Origin: an uncultured Clostridia bacterium
GTDB taxonomy: Bacteria > Bacillota > Clostridia > Christensenellales > Aristaeellaceae
Direction: 5' to 3'
DNA length: 62,722 nucleotides
NCBI GenBank assembly: GCA_934662505.1
Contig: CAKUKE010000014.1
Span: forward strand, 1 to 62,722
In this document: one piece after another, positions 26,870-35,641 of the stretch
Layout of the letters: each line of letters opens with the position of its first letter
Position numbering within the stretch: position 1 is the first letter of the stretch
Program-made: the position numbers and the translations under genes
Notes under the pieces: generated by a model
Database searches by the model: none
Told to the model about the DNA's origin: nothing
What the model saw: the letters and a program-made list of their open reading frames with translations, nothing else

Positions 26870-26981
26870 CCGAACCGCAGAAAAGGGTCGACCCGTCCAA
26901 AGCGGCTCTTATCTGTTCTTCATTTCATGAAGGGACGCTTCACCGCTCCCTTTTCACCCGCGGAAACCGACGCGCGCCGTA

Positions 26982-27674
26982 TCACACGCCCTTTTCGTTT
27001 TCCGCGCCCTTCTTTTTCAGGTACCACGCCAGCCACAGACCTGCGGCCACGACGCACACCCCCACGAAAATGCAGATGTTGCCCACGGCGCCGAAAAGCG
27101 CTCCGGGCCCAAAGGAGGAGCCGGATGCTGCGGCGCGCTGCACCAGATTGCCCGCCGCATCGATCGTCCATTCCCCTGTCGACGCGCCCATCAGGGTATT
27201 CAAGCCGCCAAAGTCGCTGTCCATCTGGTCAAAGCCCTGCTGACCGTAATGTCCCATCACCCGCACCAGAATGCCGAACAGCACCATGCCCGCGCCGCCC
27301 AGCGCCACGCGCAGTCCATAGAGCCACCCGTAGCGCCTGAACATGCGTCCCACAAACCCGGGCATATGCTCCAGCCACGCAGGACAGGCGTTCTTTTCTT
27401 CCGTCTCCCCGCCGTTTTCAGCGGCGCTCCCCGCTGCGGGCTGCACGCTTTTTTCCTCCGCCGTCTCCTCCGGCAGCGGCTCCTCGGAAAGCAGCTCGTC
27501 GACCGTCACATGGAAAACGCCTGAAAGCGCCTTCAGTTTCCCGATTTCCGGCTCGCTTTCTCCGGTTTCCCACTTGCTGACCGCCTGACGGCTGACGCCC
27601 AGACGCGCCGCCAGCTCCTCCTGAGACATGCCCGCCTTTTTGCGGCACCTGTAAATTTTTTCAGATAAACGCAT
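26982..27674 (-). CDS. XRE-family regulator with a membrane-anchored C-terminus
   Basis: 230 aa; AAAGGAG upstream. Residues 4-60 are a classical helix-turn-helix (MSQEELAARLGVSRQAVSKWE). An acidic linker follows, then hydrophobic segments at about 120-140 and 200-225 with a basic end YLKKKG, so the DNA-binding head may be tethered to the membrane. The stretch between them (MDSDFGGLNTLMG) may face outside. Target genes unknown; it could regulate itself. Monocistronic. Confidence 0.88.
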   Translation of the reverse strand: MRLSEKIYRCRKKAGMSQEELAARLGVSRQAVSKWETGESEPEIGKLKALSGVFHVTVDELLSEEPLPEETAEEKSVQPAAGSAAENGGETEEKNACPAWLEHMPGFVGRMFRRYGWLYGLRVALGGAGMVLFGILVRVMGHYGQQGFDQMDSDFGGLNTLMGASTGEWTIDAAGNLVQRAAASGSSFGPGALFGAVGNICIFVGVCVVAAGLWLAWYLKKKGAENEKGV

Positions 27675-27902
27675 CGCGAACTCCTTTCCTCCCCCTCCGG
27701 GGCTCGCAGGGCAGGCCTTTTTCGCCCCGCCTTCACGGGTTCATCCTACCCTTTTCCGGCGAAAAAGGCTACCAGCCTCACCTTTCAATTCCGCAACCCA
27801 CGGTTGCAGCCGGGTGAAACGCTCCTTTTTTTCGCTGCCTGACCCGTCTTTTCCTGCCGCCGCCCGCAGGCAGGCGCACGGTCTTTGTAAAATGTGCAAG
27901 AA

Positions 27903-27934
27903 TAAAAAAGCGCTTCCCCGGCAAGGGAAGCGCT
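27903..27934 (-). terminator. Intrinsic terminator of the 229-aa membrane protein gene
   Basis: Minus strand stem AGCGCTTCCC / GGGAAGCGCT followed by TTTTTT; 45 bases downstream of the gene. Confidence 0.85.
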
Positions 27935-27978
27935 CCTGCAGACCCTTCCGCCGCAGACCCTGCGTCTGCGCGGCGCGG

Positions 27979-28668
27979 TCAGTACACGGTCAGATGACGG
28001 GTCAATTCAGGCAGATACGCCAGCATGGCGTCGGCCTCGGGCAGCTGATCCTCAGGCATATAGTCGGTGTTCAGGTTCACCAGCACCAGACAGTTCCGGG
28101 ACGTCTGCACATAGCAGGCCACCATCAGCTCCTGATCCGTCACGCTCTCGTCGTCCGACTTGATCCGGGAGGCGAAATAATTGAAGGTCAGGCCGTTGCA
28201 CTCGTAGGTGTACATATCGCCGGCGGTGGAATTGTAGCTGGACACCATGTCGCGCATATCCTGCGCGGTCTTTTCGGGCACCACGGTGATATAGGCGTAC
28301 TTGATGAGGCTGGCGCTGTCCTCGGGCACCAGACAGATCTCATACTGATTTTTGTCCCGCTTGATCAGCAGCGCGTCGTCCTCGGCATATCCCACGGGCT
28401 TTTCAAAGGAACCGACGGTATAGTACGCGCCGTCGATCTTGGCGACCATGCCGCCCTTGCCGGTAAAGACGGGGCTGCCGAACCACATGATCGTGCGTCC
28501 CTGCAGCAGGGGCAGCACCGTAGAGAAAAACAGAATGACCACCAGCAGCCCCACGCCCACGCCCGTCCAGAAACGGACGTACTGCTTCGTGGTCCACTGC
28601 GGCTTTTTGCTTTCTTCCCGGGCGCGCCGGGCGCTGACATGTTCCTTGCGATGATACGTTTTTGCCAT
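27979..28668 (-). CDS. Membrane-anchored protein of unknown function
   Basis: 229 aa from MAKTYHRKEHVSARRAREESKK-type start (GGGAG 12 bases upstream; a TTG at 28680 is an alternative). Positively charged cytosolic head, one transmembrane helix (about residues 35-57, GVGVGLLVVILFFSTVLPLL), then an extracytoplasmic domain of about 170 residues rich in beta strands (AKIDGAYYTVGSFEKPVGY, TYECNGLTFNYFASRI). No family recognised. Single gene with terminator. Confidence 0.8.
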   Translation of the reverse strand: MAKTYHRKEHVSARRAREESKKPQWTTKQYVRFWTGVGVGLLVVILFFSTVLPLLQGRTIMWFGSPVFTGKGGMVAKIDGAYYTVGSFEKPVGYAEDDALLIKRDKNQYEICLVPEDSASLIKYAYITVVPEKTAQDMRDMVSSYNSTAGDMYTYECNGLTFNYFASRIKSDDESVTDQELMVACYVQTSRNCLVLVNLNTDYMPEDQLPEADAMLAYLPELTRHLTVY

Positions 28669-28880
28669 GACAATACACAACTCCCACTTTGGATTTTATT
28701 TGACCTGATTATAGCACAGCACGCCTCATAAATCCACCTTATTTTGCGCCGCGGGTCAAAAGTTTCTATTTTATTCACACATTTTCATTTTTTTTGCTTT
28801 CCCCGTATCGCAGCGCGCCGTTTTATGGTATGATAGTGGCAGTCCAAACGACCCGGTATACACAGAAAGGAGCAGTTTTC

Positions 28881-29624
28881 ATGACAGCATACGGTTTACA
28901 ATTGTATTCCATTCGGGATCTGGCGGAAAAGGATCTGGCGGAAGCCATCCGCACGGCGGCGCGCATCGGCTACAAGGGCATGGAGTTTGCCGGCTTTTTT
29001 GGTCTGCCCGCCCAGACCGTGCGGGACACCATGGTGGAAGCAGGCGTCACCGCCTGGGGCACCCATACAGGTGTGAAGGAGCTGACCGAGGAGCATCTGG
29101 AAGAAACCATCGCCTATCATCAGGCGATCAGCTGCAAGCTGATTATCATTCCCGGCGCGGAGCTGTACACCCTCGCCCATCTGGAGGGCTTCGTCCGGGT
29201 GGTCAACGCCGCGCTGCCCCGGCTGACCGAGGCGGGCATCACCCTGGCCTACCACAACCATTCCCACGAGTTTTTCCCCAATGACGACGGCATCGTCATC
29301 TATGACTGGCTGCTTGAGCACACCGATCTGAAGCTGGAAGTGGACACCTTCTGGGCCTTCAACGCCGGCAAAGATCCCATCGCGCTGCTGGATCAGCTGG
29401 GCGACCGGGTGGTGGCGGTGCACCTGAAGGACGGCATTCCCAGCGCAGAATGGCAGCATGCGACCGGCACGCCGCTGGGGCAGGGCAAAGCGCCCGTCCG
29501 CGCCGTGCGCGACTATGCCCTTGCCCATGGCCAGCTCGTGGTGGTGGAAAGCGAGACTCTCCAGCCCGACGGCCCCACCGAGGCTGCCAAATGCATGGCG
29601 TACCTGAAAACACTGGAACAGTGA
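28881..29624 (+). CDS. Sugar phosphate isomerase/epimerase-like TIM-barrel protein
   Basis: 247 aa; AAAGGAG upstream and a TATGAT -10 at 28829-28834. Xylose-isomerase-like barrel: YGLQLYSIRD at the N-terminus, GYKGMEFAGFFG, and metal-site residues in LAYHNHSHEF, LEVDTFW and VHLKDG (His/Glu/Asp positions of this family). Cytosolic. Located 9 bases before an alpha-galactosidase gene with a likely shared transcript, so it probably converts a sugar released by that enzyme; the actual substrate is not evident. Confidence 0.88.
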   Translation: MTAYGLQLYSIRDLAEKDLAEAIRTAARIGYKGMEFAGFFGLPAQTVRDTMVEAGVTAWGTHTGVKELTEEHLEETIAYHQAISCKLIIIPGAELYTLAHLEGFVRVVNAALPRLTEAGITLAYHNHSHEFFPNDDGIVIYDWLLEHTDLKLEVDTFWAFNAGKDPIALLDQLGDRVVAVHLKDGIPSAEWQHATGTPLGQGKAPVRAVRDYALAHGQLVVVESETLQPDGPTEAAKCMAYLKTLEQ

Positions 29625-29633
29625 GGACGGCCC

Positions 29634-31793
29634 ATGATTATCCATGACGCGCAAAAACACATTTTCCGTCTGCAGGGACCGTCCTACAGCTATCACCTGA
29701 CCGTGCAGGACGGAGTGCTGCTGCACATGTACTACGGCGGCCGCATTGAGGATGAGGATCTGTCCGCCCTCATGCCGCCCGCGCAGGAGACCGCCTCCTT
29801 TGACAGTCCCTTCTCCCGAAAGCCGCTGGAAGTGCCCACGCAGGAGCAGGGGTACTTTGGTCAGCGGGCGCTGGATGTGCAAAACGCGCAGGGAGACGAC
29901 GTGACGGCGCTGCGCTACGTATCCCACCGCATTTTCCGCGGCAAAAAGCCGCTGGACGGTCTGCCCTCCGCCTATGACGAAAACGACAGTGAAACGCTGG
30001 AGATCGATCTGGCGGACGCGCTGACGGGGCTGCAGGTCACCCTGAGCTACACCGTGTACGACCGTTTTGACGTGCTGGCCCGCAGCATGCGGGTGCAAAA
30101 CGCCGGATGCGCCCCCCTCCGCATCCGGCAGGCGGGCACCCTGCTGCCCCTGCCGAAAAATGAAACGGGCTACGACGTTCTCCACTTAAAGGGCGCCTGG
30201 GGACGCGAGCGGCAGCTCCAGCGCATCCCCCTCCCCCGCAGCTTTTTCTCCATTGACAGCCGCCGCGGCGCCTCCGGCCACGAGAACAACCCCTTCCTGG
30301 CGGTCGCCTCCCGGGATGCCACAGAAAGCCGCGGCGAGGTCTATGCCGTCACCCATGTGTACAGCGGCTCCTTCCGTGCCTCCACCGACGTGGGGGTGGA
30401 CGACCTGCCCACCCTGATGATCGGCCTGCACCCGGACGTGTTCAGCTGGACGCTGGCGCCCGGCGAAAGCTTTCAGGCGCCCGAGGCGCTGCTGTCCTAT
30501 TCGGATCAGGGGCTGAACGGCATGTCCCACGCCTTCCACCCCTTTATCCGGCAGCGCATCTGCCGGGGGTACTGGCGGGATCTGCCCCGTCCCATTCTGG
30601 TCAACAACTGGGAAGCCACCTATTTCGGCTTTGACGAGGAAAAGCTGCTGGCCATTGCCCGCCGGGCGGCGGAGATCGGCGTGGAGCTGTTCGTCATGGA
30701 CGACGGCTGGTTCGGCAGGCGGGATTCGGACAACTGTTCTCTGGGCGACTGGGTGGTGGATCGCCGCAAACTGCCCCACGGTCTTGGCAGTCTGGCGGAA
30801 AAGATCAACGGGCTGGGGCTGCGCTTCGGCATCTGGTTCGAGCCGGAGATGGTCTCCCCGGACAGTGATCTGTACCGGGCGCACCCCGACTGGTGTCTGC
30901 ATGTGGATGGCCGTCCCCGCATGGAGCGGCGGCAGCAGCTGGTGCTGGACATGGGGCGCACGGAGGTGCAGGATTACCTGATCGACGCGGTGGAAAACGT
31001 GCTGCGCAGCGCATCCATCAGCTACGTCAAGTGGGACATGAACCGCAACATGTCCGAAGCCTTCAGCGCCGCGCTGCCGCCCGAACGCAAAATGGAAAGC
31101 CAGCACCGCTACATGCTGGGTCTGTACCGGGTGCTCAGCCGCCTGACCGCCGACTTCCCTCAGGTGCTGTTTGAAAGCTGCTCCGGCGGCGGCGGACGGT
31201 TCGACTGCGGCATGCTGTGCTACATGCCCCAGACCTGGACCAGCGACGATACGGACGCCTATCAGCGCATCGGCATTCAGTGGGGCACCTCCCTGCTCTA
31301 CCCCTGCAGCACCATGGGCGCCCACGTGAGCGTGGTGCCCAATCATCAGACCTGCCGGGTGACGCCCTTTGAATACCGCTGTCACGTGGCGCTGGGCGGC
31401 AATTTCGGTTTTGAACTGGATCTGAGCAAAATGTCCCCGGAGGACACCGCCGCCGCAAAAGACGCGGTGCGTCTGGTCAAGGCGCTGCGCACGGTGCTCC
31501 AGCAGGGCGTCTACACCCGGCTGGTCAGCCCCTTCATTCACCAGAACCTGGCCGCCTGGCAGTATGTCAGTCAGGACGGCGGGCAGGCGGTATTGTGCAT
31601 CTATCAGCACCGTTCCGTCCCCTCTCCCCAGCCCATGTGGGTGCGTATGGACGGTCTGGATCCCGCCGCCCGCTACCGGCGGACGGACACGGAGGAAACC
31701 TGCACCGGCGGCGCGCTGATGCGGGTGGGCGTACGGGTGCCTTACCCGCAGGCCGACTATGCCAGCTGGGTGATCCAGTTTGAAAAGGTCTGA
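29634..31793 (+). CDS. Alpha-galactosidase, glycoside hydrolase family 36
   Basis: 719 aa, typical GH36 group I length. N-terminal beta-sandwich (about 1-320), catalytic barrel and C-terminal sheet. The nucleophile is Asp468 in VKWDMNR and the acid/base Asp538 in WTSDDTDAYQR. FVMDDGWFG, GIWFEPEMV and CSGGGGRFD are further family blocks. Removes alpha-1,6-galactose from melibiose/raffinose-type sugars, retaining mechanism. No signal peptide, so it acts on imported oligosaccharides. GAGGA site overlaps the end of the preceding gene region. Confidence 0.95.
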   Translation: MIIHDAQKHIFRLQGPSYSYHLTVQDGVLLHMYYGGRIEDEDLSALMPPAQETASFDSPFSRKPLEVPTQEQGYFGQRALDVQNAQGDDVTALRYVSHRIFRGKKPLDGLPSAYDENDSETLEIDLADALTGLQVTLSYTVYDRFDVLARSMRVQNAGCAPLRIRQAGTLLPLPKNETGYDVLHLKGAWGRERQLQRIPLPRSFFSIDSRRGASGHENNPFLAVASRDATESRGEVYAVTHVYSGSFRASTDVGVDDLPTLMIGLHPDVFSWTLAPGESFQAPEALLSYSDQGLNGMSHAFHPFIRQRICRGYWRDLPRPILVNNWEATYFGFDEEKLLAIARRAAEIGVELFVMDDGWFGRRDSDNCSLGDWVVDRRKLPHGLGSLAEKINGLGLRFGIWFEPEMVSPDSDLYRAHPDWCLHVDGRPRMERRQQLVLDMGRTEVQDYLIDAVENVLRSASISYVKWDMNRNMSEAFSAALPPERKMESQHRYMLGLYRVLSRLTADFPQVLFESCSGGGGRFDCGMLCYMPQTWTSDDTDAYQRIGIQWGTSLLYPCSTMGAHVSVVPNHQTCRVTPFEYRCHVALGGNFGFELDLSKMSPEDTAAAKDAVRLVKALRTVLQQGVYTRLVSPFIHQNLAAWQYVSQDGGQAVLCIYQHRSVPSPQPMWVRMDGLDPAARYRRTDTEETCTGGALMRVGVRVPYPQADYASWVIQFEKV

Positions 31794-31821
31794 CCCGTCC
31801 GGATGAGACGGCCGCCTGTTT

Positions 31822-31963
31822 GCCTCCGCAGCATTTTCCCCCCGAGCAGGCTTCGACCCGCCGGTGGGTGCGGCGGCATAGCCATCCGCTGGCCTCCGCA
31901 GCATTTTTTCCCCCCGGGCAAGCTTTGACCCGCCGGCGGATACTGCGGCGCAGCCGCCCATTG
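31822..31963. repeat. 70-bp tandem duplication after the alpha-galactosidase gene
   Basis: Two copies beginning GCCTCCGCAGCATTTT at 31822 and 31892, with later matching blocks (GACCCGCCGG, GCGGC). About 80% identical; non-coding. Confidence 0.8.
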
Positions 31964-31994
31964 GCGGGAAAGTCATGAATAAACACGCAAAAAA

Positions 31995-32025
31995 GACCGT
32001 CCAGCATCTGCCGGACGGCCTTTTT
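31995..32025. terminator. Bidirectional terminator between convergent genes
   Basis: CCGTCC / GGACGG stem with an A run on the left (31990-31994) and TTTTT on the right, so it can stop both the GH36 transcript and serS. Confidence 0.8.
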
Positions 32026-32085
32026 CACTTGATCTTTTTCCCTTGTAAGCTGTGACCGCTTCATCCGCGGCCTTCGCAGCGCGTC

Positions 32086-33381
32086 TTACCTGCCGATCAC
32101 GTCGCAGCCCATGTACTTGCGCAGCACCTCGGGCACGGTCACGGTACCGTCGTCGTTTTGATAATTTTCCAGAATGGCGGCCACGGTACGGCCGACGGCC
32201 ACGCCGGAGCCGTTCAGGGTGTGGCACAGCTGAGGCTTGGACTTGATGTCCTCCCGATAGCGGATCTGGGCGCGGCGCGCCTGGAAGTCCTCGCAGTTGG
32301 AGCAGGAGGAAATTTCCACATACCGGCCGTAGGAGGGCATCCACACCTCAATGTCATAGGTCTTGGCCGCAGAAAAGCCCATATCGCCGGTGGACAGGCA
32401 CACCACCCGGTAGGGCAGTCCCAGCAGCTGCAGCACCTTTTCGGCCTGACGGGTCATGCTTTCCAGTTCGTCGTAGCTCTGCTCCGGCTTTGTGACCTTC
32501 ACCATTTCCACCTTGTTGAACTGGTGCTGGCGGATCAGCCCGCGGGTATCCCTGCCGGCGGAACCCGCCTCCGCCCGGAAGCAGGCGGAATAGGCGCAGT
32601 GACGGATGGGCAGCTGCCTGCCGTCCAGAATCATATCCCGGTACAGGTTGGTCACAGGCACCTCGGCGGTGGGGATGAGGAAGGTGTCCTGATCCACGTC
32701 CGTTTCGCCCTGCTTGCCGGTGAACACCTTGTAGGCGTCCTCCTCGAACTTGGGCAGCTGACCGGTGCCGGTCATGGTCGCCCGCGTCACCATGTAGGGC
32801 GGCAGCACCTCGGTGAAGCCGTCGGCGGCGTGGGTATCCATAAAGAAGTTGATGACCGCCCGCTCCAGCCGCGCGCCCAGTCCCCGGTACACGGTAAAGC
32901 GCGCGCCGGAGATCTTCGCGCCCGCTTCAAAGTCCAGAATATTGAGGGAGGTGCCGATGTCCCAGTGAGGCTTGGCTTCAAATTCGAAATGGCGGGGCTC
33001 GCCCCAGCGGCGCTGCTCCACATTTTCCGAATCGTCCTTGCCTACCGGCACGCTGGCGTGGGGGATGTTGGGCAGCCGCATGAGAATGGCGTTCATCTTC
33101 TCGTCCGTTTCGGCCACCTGCTTATCCAGTTCGGCAATCTGGTCGCCTACCCGACGCATTTCCTCCATGATGGGCGTGGCGTCGCCGCCCTCCCGCTTGA
33201 CCTGCGCGATGCGCTTGCTTTCATCGTTGCGGCGCATTTTCAGCGCCTCCACCTGAGACAGGATCTCCCGGCGCTTTTCATCCAACGCCAGCAGCTCGTC
33301 CACATTCATGGCGGAGTTACGGTTCTTCAGCGCCTGACGCAATTCGTCCGGATTCTGACGGATCCGCTTCATATCCAGCAT
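32086..33381 (-). CDS. serS: Seryl-tRNA synthetase
   Basis: 431 aa, full length. N-terminal tRNA-binding coiled coil (about residues 30-105, LDEKRREILSQVEALKMRRN), then the class II core: motif 2 with FRAEAGSAGRDTRGLIRQHQF (given in part) and motif 3 GVAVGRTVAAILENYQ. Charges tRNA-Ser (and tRNA-Sec where present). Single gene under T-box control; GGAGG site 8 bases before the ATG. Confidence 0.98.
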   Translation of the reverse strand: MLDMKRIRQNPDELRQALKNRNSAMNVDELLALDEKRREILSQVEALKMRRNDESKRIAQVKREGGDATPIMEEMRRVGDQIAELDKQVAETDEKMNAILMRLPNIPHASVPVGKDDSENVEQRRWGEPRHFEFEAKPHWDIGTSLNILDFEAGAKISGARFTVYRGLGARLERAVINFFMDTHAADGFTEVLPPYMVTRATMTGTGQLPKFEEDAYKVFTGKQGETDVDQDTFLIPTAEVPVTNLYRDMILDGRQLPIRHCAYSACFRAEAGSAGRDTRGLIRQHQFNKVEMVKVTKPEQSYDELESMTRQAEKVLQLLGLPYRVVCLSTGDMGFSAAKTYDIEVWMPSYGRYVEISSCSNCEDFQARRAQIRYREDIKSKPQLCHTLNGSGVAVGRTVAAILENYQNDDGTVTVPEVLRKYMGCDVIGR

Positions 33382-33382
33382 G

Positions 33383-33630
33383 ACAAATTCCCTCCTTGAA
33401 AATAAAAAAGCCGTCGCCTGTACACATCAGGGACGGATACACCGCGTTGCCACCCCGCTTGGCCTGCCCGTATGCCGGGCCTGCCCGCTCTGACGCGCGG
33501 TAAGGGGCGCTCCCCACGGCTTTTTCGCCGTTCGCTCCCGGATGGATCGCCGCTGCCCGCTGCCGTCTCGCACCTCCCGACGGCTCTCTGTCAAGCGTTT
33601 CCCGGCCATTTCCGTTCATCGCGCAGCCCG
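33383..33630 (-). promoter_or_regulatory. T-box riboswitch of serS
   Basis: Minus strand leader with AGAGAGCCG and GGTGCGAGAC (stem I AG-bulge region), the T-box bulge sequence GGGTGGCAACGCGG (33442-33455), and a terminator stem CCGTC...GACGG (33411-33436) followed by TTTTTT. Serine codons TCC and AGC occur where the specifier loop is expected (near 33530-33545), but I cannot fix which one is used. Uncharged tRNA-Ser should favour the antiterminator. Confidence 0.85.
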
Positions 33631-33659
33631 ATTATAGCACACCCCCCGTCAAAATGCAA
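33631..33659 (-). promoter_or_regulatory. Promoter of the serS T-box leader
   Basis: Minus strand TTGCAT, 17-bp spacer, TATAAT. Confidence 0.8.
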
Positions 33660-33695
33660 GAATGGGAGGAAGATCACAAATAAAAATGTGAGGGG

Positions 33696-33739
33696 ATAAA
33701 AACGCGAGAGGAGGCTCCTTGTCAGCCAGAGCCCCCCTC
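33696..33739 (-). terminator. Probable terminator of the ABC exporter pair
   Basis: Minus strand stem GAGG(G)GGCTC / GAGCC(T)CCTC, then TCGCG and TTTTT; the T run is 5 bases from the stem. Confidence 0.55.
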
Positions 33740-33853
33740 TTGCGGCTCTCATGAAAGCCGCAGGATGAGACGGGGGCAAAACAGCCCGTGCCCCGCGCCG
33801 CGCCACCCTTTGGGATGGCACGCCGCAGGCAGCCCGTCTTCCTCCGCCATCCG

Positions 33854-35641
33854 TCACGCGGCGAACTGGGCGTCGTACATTTCCCGATAAAAGCCGTGCT
33901 TTTTCATCAGTTCTCCATGGGTGCCCCGCTCCACCACGTTGCCATCCTTCACCACCAGAATCAGGTCGGCGTTGCGGACGGTGGACAGCCGGTGCGCCAC
34001 CACAAAGCAGGTCTTGTCCCGCATGAGCCGCCGCATGGCCTGCTGAATCTGCGCCTCGGTACGGGTATCCACATTGCTGGTCGCCTCGTCCAGAATGAGC
34101 ATGCGGGCGTCCACCAGCATGGCGCGGGCGATGGTCAGCAGCTGTTTTTGTCCCTTGGAAATGTTGGCGCCGTCGTCGGCCAGAGGGGTGTCGTACCCCT
34201 CGGGCAGGCTCATGATGTAGCTGTGAATGTGCGCCGCCCGCGCCGCAGCCTCCACCTCCTCCCGGGTCGCCCCGGGACGGGCATAGGCGATGTTTTCATA
34301 AATGGTGCCGGAAAACAGCCAGGTGTCCTGCAGCACCATGGAGTAGGCGCGCCGCAGGCTCTGCCGGGTGATCTCGTCCACCGGCCTGCCGTCCACCGTC
34401 ATCCGGCCGCTGTCCATGTCGTAAAAACGCATCAGCAGGTTGATGAGGGTGGTCTTGCCCGCGCCGGTAGGGCCCACAATGGCGATCAGCGCCCCCTGCC
34501 GCGCCGTAAAGGACAGGTCCTTCAGCACCGGCCGTCCCGCCTCGTAGCCAAAGTTCACACGGGTCATTTCCACCTGCCCCCGGGCGTCGACCAGCGGCTG
34601 CGCTTCCGGCGCGTCCGGCGGCTCCAGCGGTTCGTCCAGCAGGGTAAACACCCGATCCGCCGCCGCCAGCGCGCTCTGCAGGTCGCCGTAAATATTGGCG
34701 ATCTCGTGAATGGGGCCGGAGAACTTGCGGCTGTACTGCACAAAGGCGGAAATGCTGCCCAGCGTCATGCCGCCCGCCATATAACGGAGGGCACCGAACA
34801 CGCTGATCAGGGTCAGAGACAGGTTGTTGATAAAGTTGACCGAGGGGCCCATCATGCTGGAATAGTATTCGCTTTTGTAGTACGCATCCACCACCTGCTC
34901 ATTGATGCCGTCCATTTTTTCCAGCGTGTTCCGCTCCCGGCAATAGGCCTTGAGGGTTTTGAGCCCCGTGATCATTTCCTCGGAAAAGTCGTTGAGCTCA
35001 CCCATTTTTTTCGACCGTTTGCGGAACAGGGGCTGGGTGTGCCGGGTGATAAAGGCGGTAATGAAAATGCTCAGGGGAATGGTAAAGAGAAAGATCAGCA
35101 CCAGCGAAGGGCAGATGGTCAGCATCATGACCAGCGACCCGACCACCGTCACCGCGCTGGTCAGCACACTGACCACGTCGCTGGACAGGGAGGTGTTGAT
35201 GGTGTCCGTGTCGTAAAACACCCGGCTGATGATATCGCCGATGGGGTGGGTGTCCACGTATTTGACGGGCATATCCGCAATGCGTTCAAACATGTCCCTG
35301 CGCATGCGCAGCGTCACCCGTCTGCTGATGCGCACCATCAGCAGCGAAAGCAGGTAGGAAAGCACGCTGGAAAGGAGATAAAACAGCAGCATCAGCCCCG
35401 CATAGTACCCCACCCGGTCAAACTGCACTCCCGCCGGGTCGGTAATGGCGTCGATGGCCGCGCCGGACAGCTTGGGTCCCACCATGGAAAGCACGTTGCT
35501 GGCCAGCGTCATGACCACCGCCAGCAGCAGCGGCCATTTGAAATGGAGCAGATACCTGCCCAGCCGCGCCAGCGCGGCCTTTTTATCCCGGGGACGGTCA
35601 AAACTGTTCCGTCCGCCCATCCCGCCGCGCCGGTTACTCAT
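33854..35641 (-). CDS. ABC exporter half-transporter (heterodimer subunit 2)
   Basis: 595 aa from MSNRRGGMGG. Membrane domain about residues 30-320, ATPase domain about 350-595: Walker A GPTGAGKTT, signature ISKGQKQ (Lys in place of the second Gly), Walker B MLILDEATSNVD, H-loop AHRLST. It overlaps the previous gene by 8 bp. This is the common Firmicutes pair often annotated as multidrug/lipid exporters; substrate unknown. Confidence 0.93.
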   Translation of the reverse strand: MSNRRGGMGGRNSFDRPRDKKAALARLGRYLLHFKWPLLLAVVMTLASNVLSMVGPKLSGAAIDAITDPAGVQFDRVGYYAGLMLLFYLLSSVLSYLLSLLMVRISRRVTLRMRRDMFERIADMPVKYVDTHPIGDIISRVFYDTDTINTSLSSDVVSVLTSAVTVVGSLVMMLTICPSLVLIFLFTIPLSIFITAFITRHTQPLFRKRSKKMGELNDFSEEMITGLKTLKAYCRERNTLEKMDGINEQVVDAYYKSEYYSSMMGPSVNFINNLSLTLISVFGALRYMAGGMTLGSISAFVQYSRKFSGPIHEIANIYGDLQSALAAADRVFTLLDEPLEPPDAPEAQPLVDARGQVEMTRVNFGYEAGRPVLKDLSFTARQGALIAIVGPTGAGKTTLINLLMRFYDMDSGRMTVDGRPVDEITRQSLRRAYSMVLQDTWLFSGTIYENIAYARPGATREEVEAAARAAHIHSYIMSLPEGYDTPLADDGANISKGQKQLLTIARAMLVDARMLILDEATSNVDTRTEAQIQQAMRRLMRDKTCFVVAHRLSTVRNADLILVVKDGNVVERGTHGELMKKHGFYREMYDAQFAA

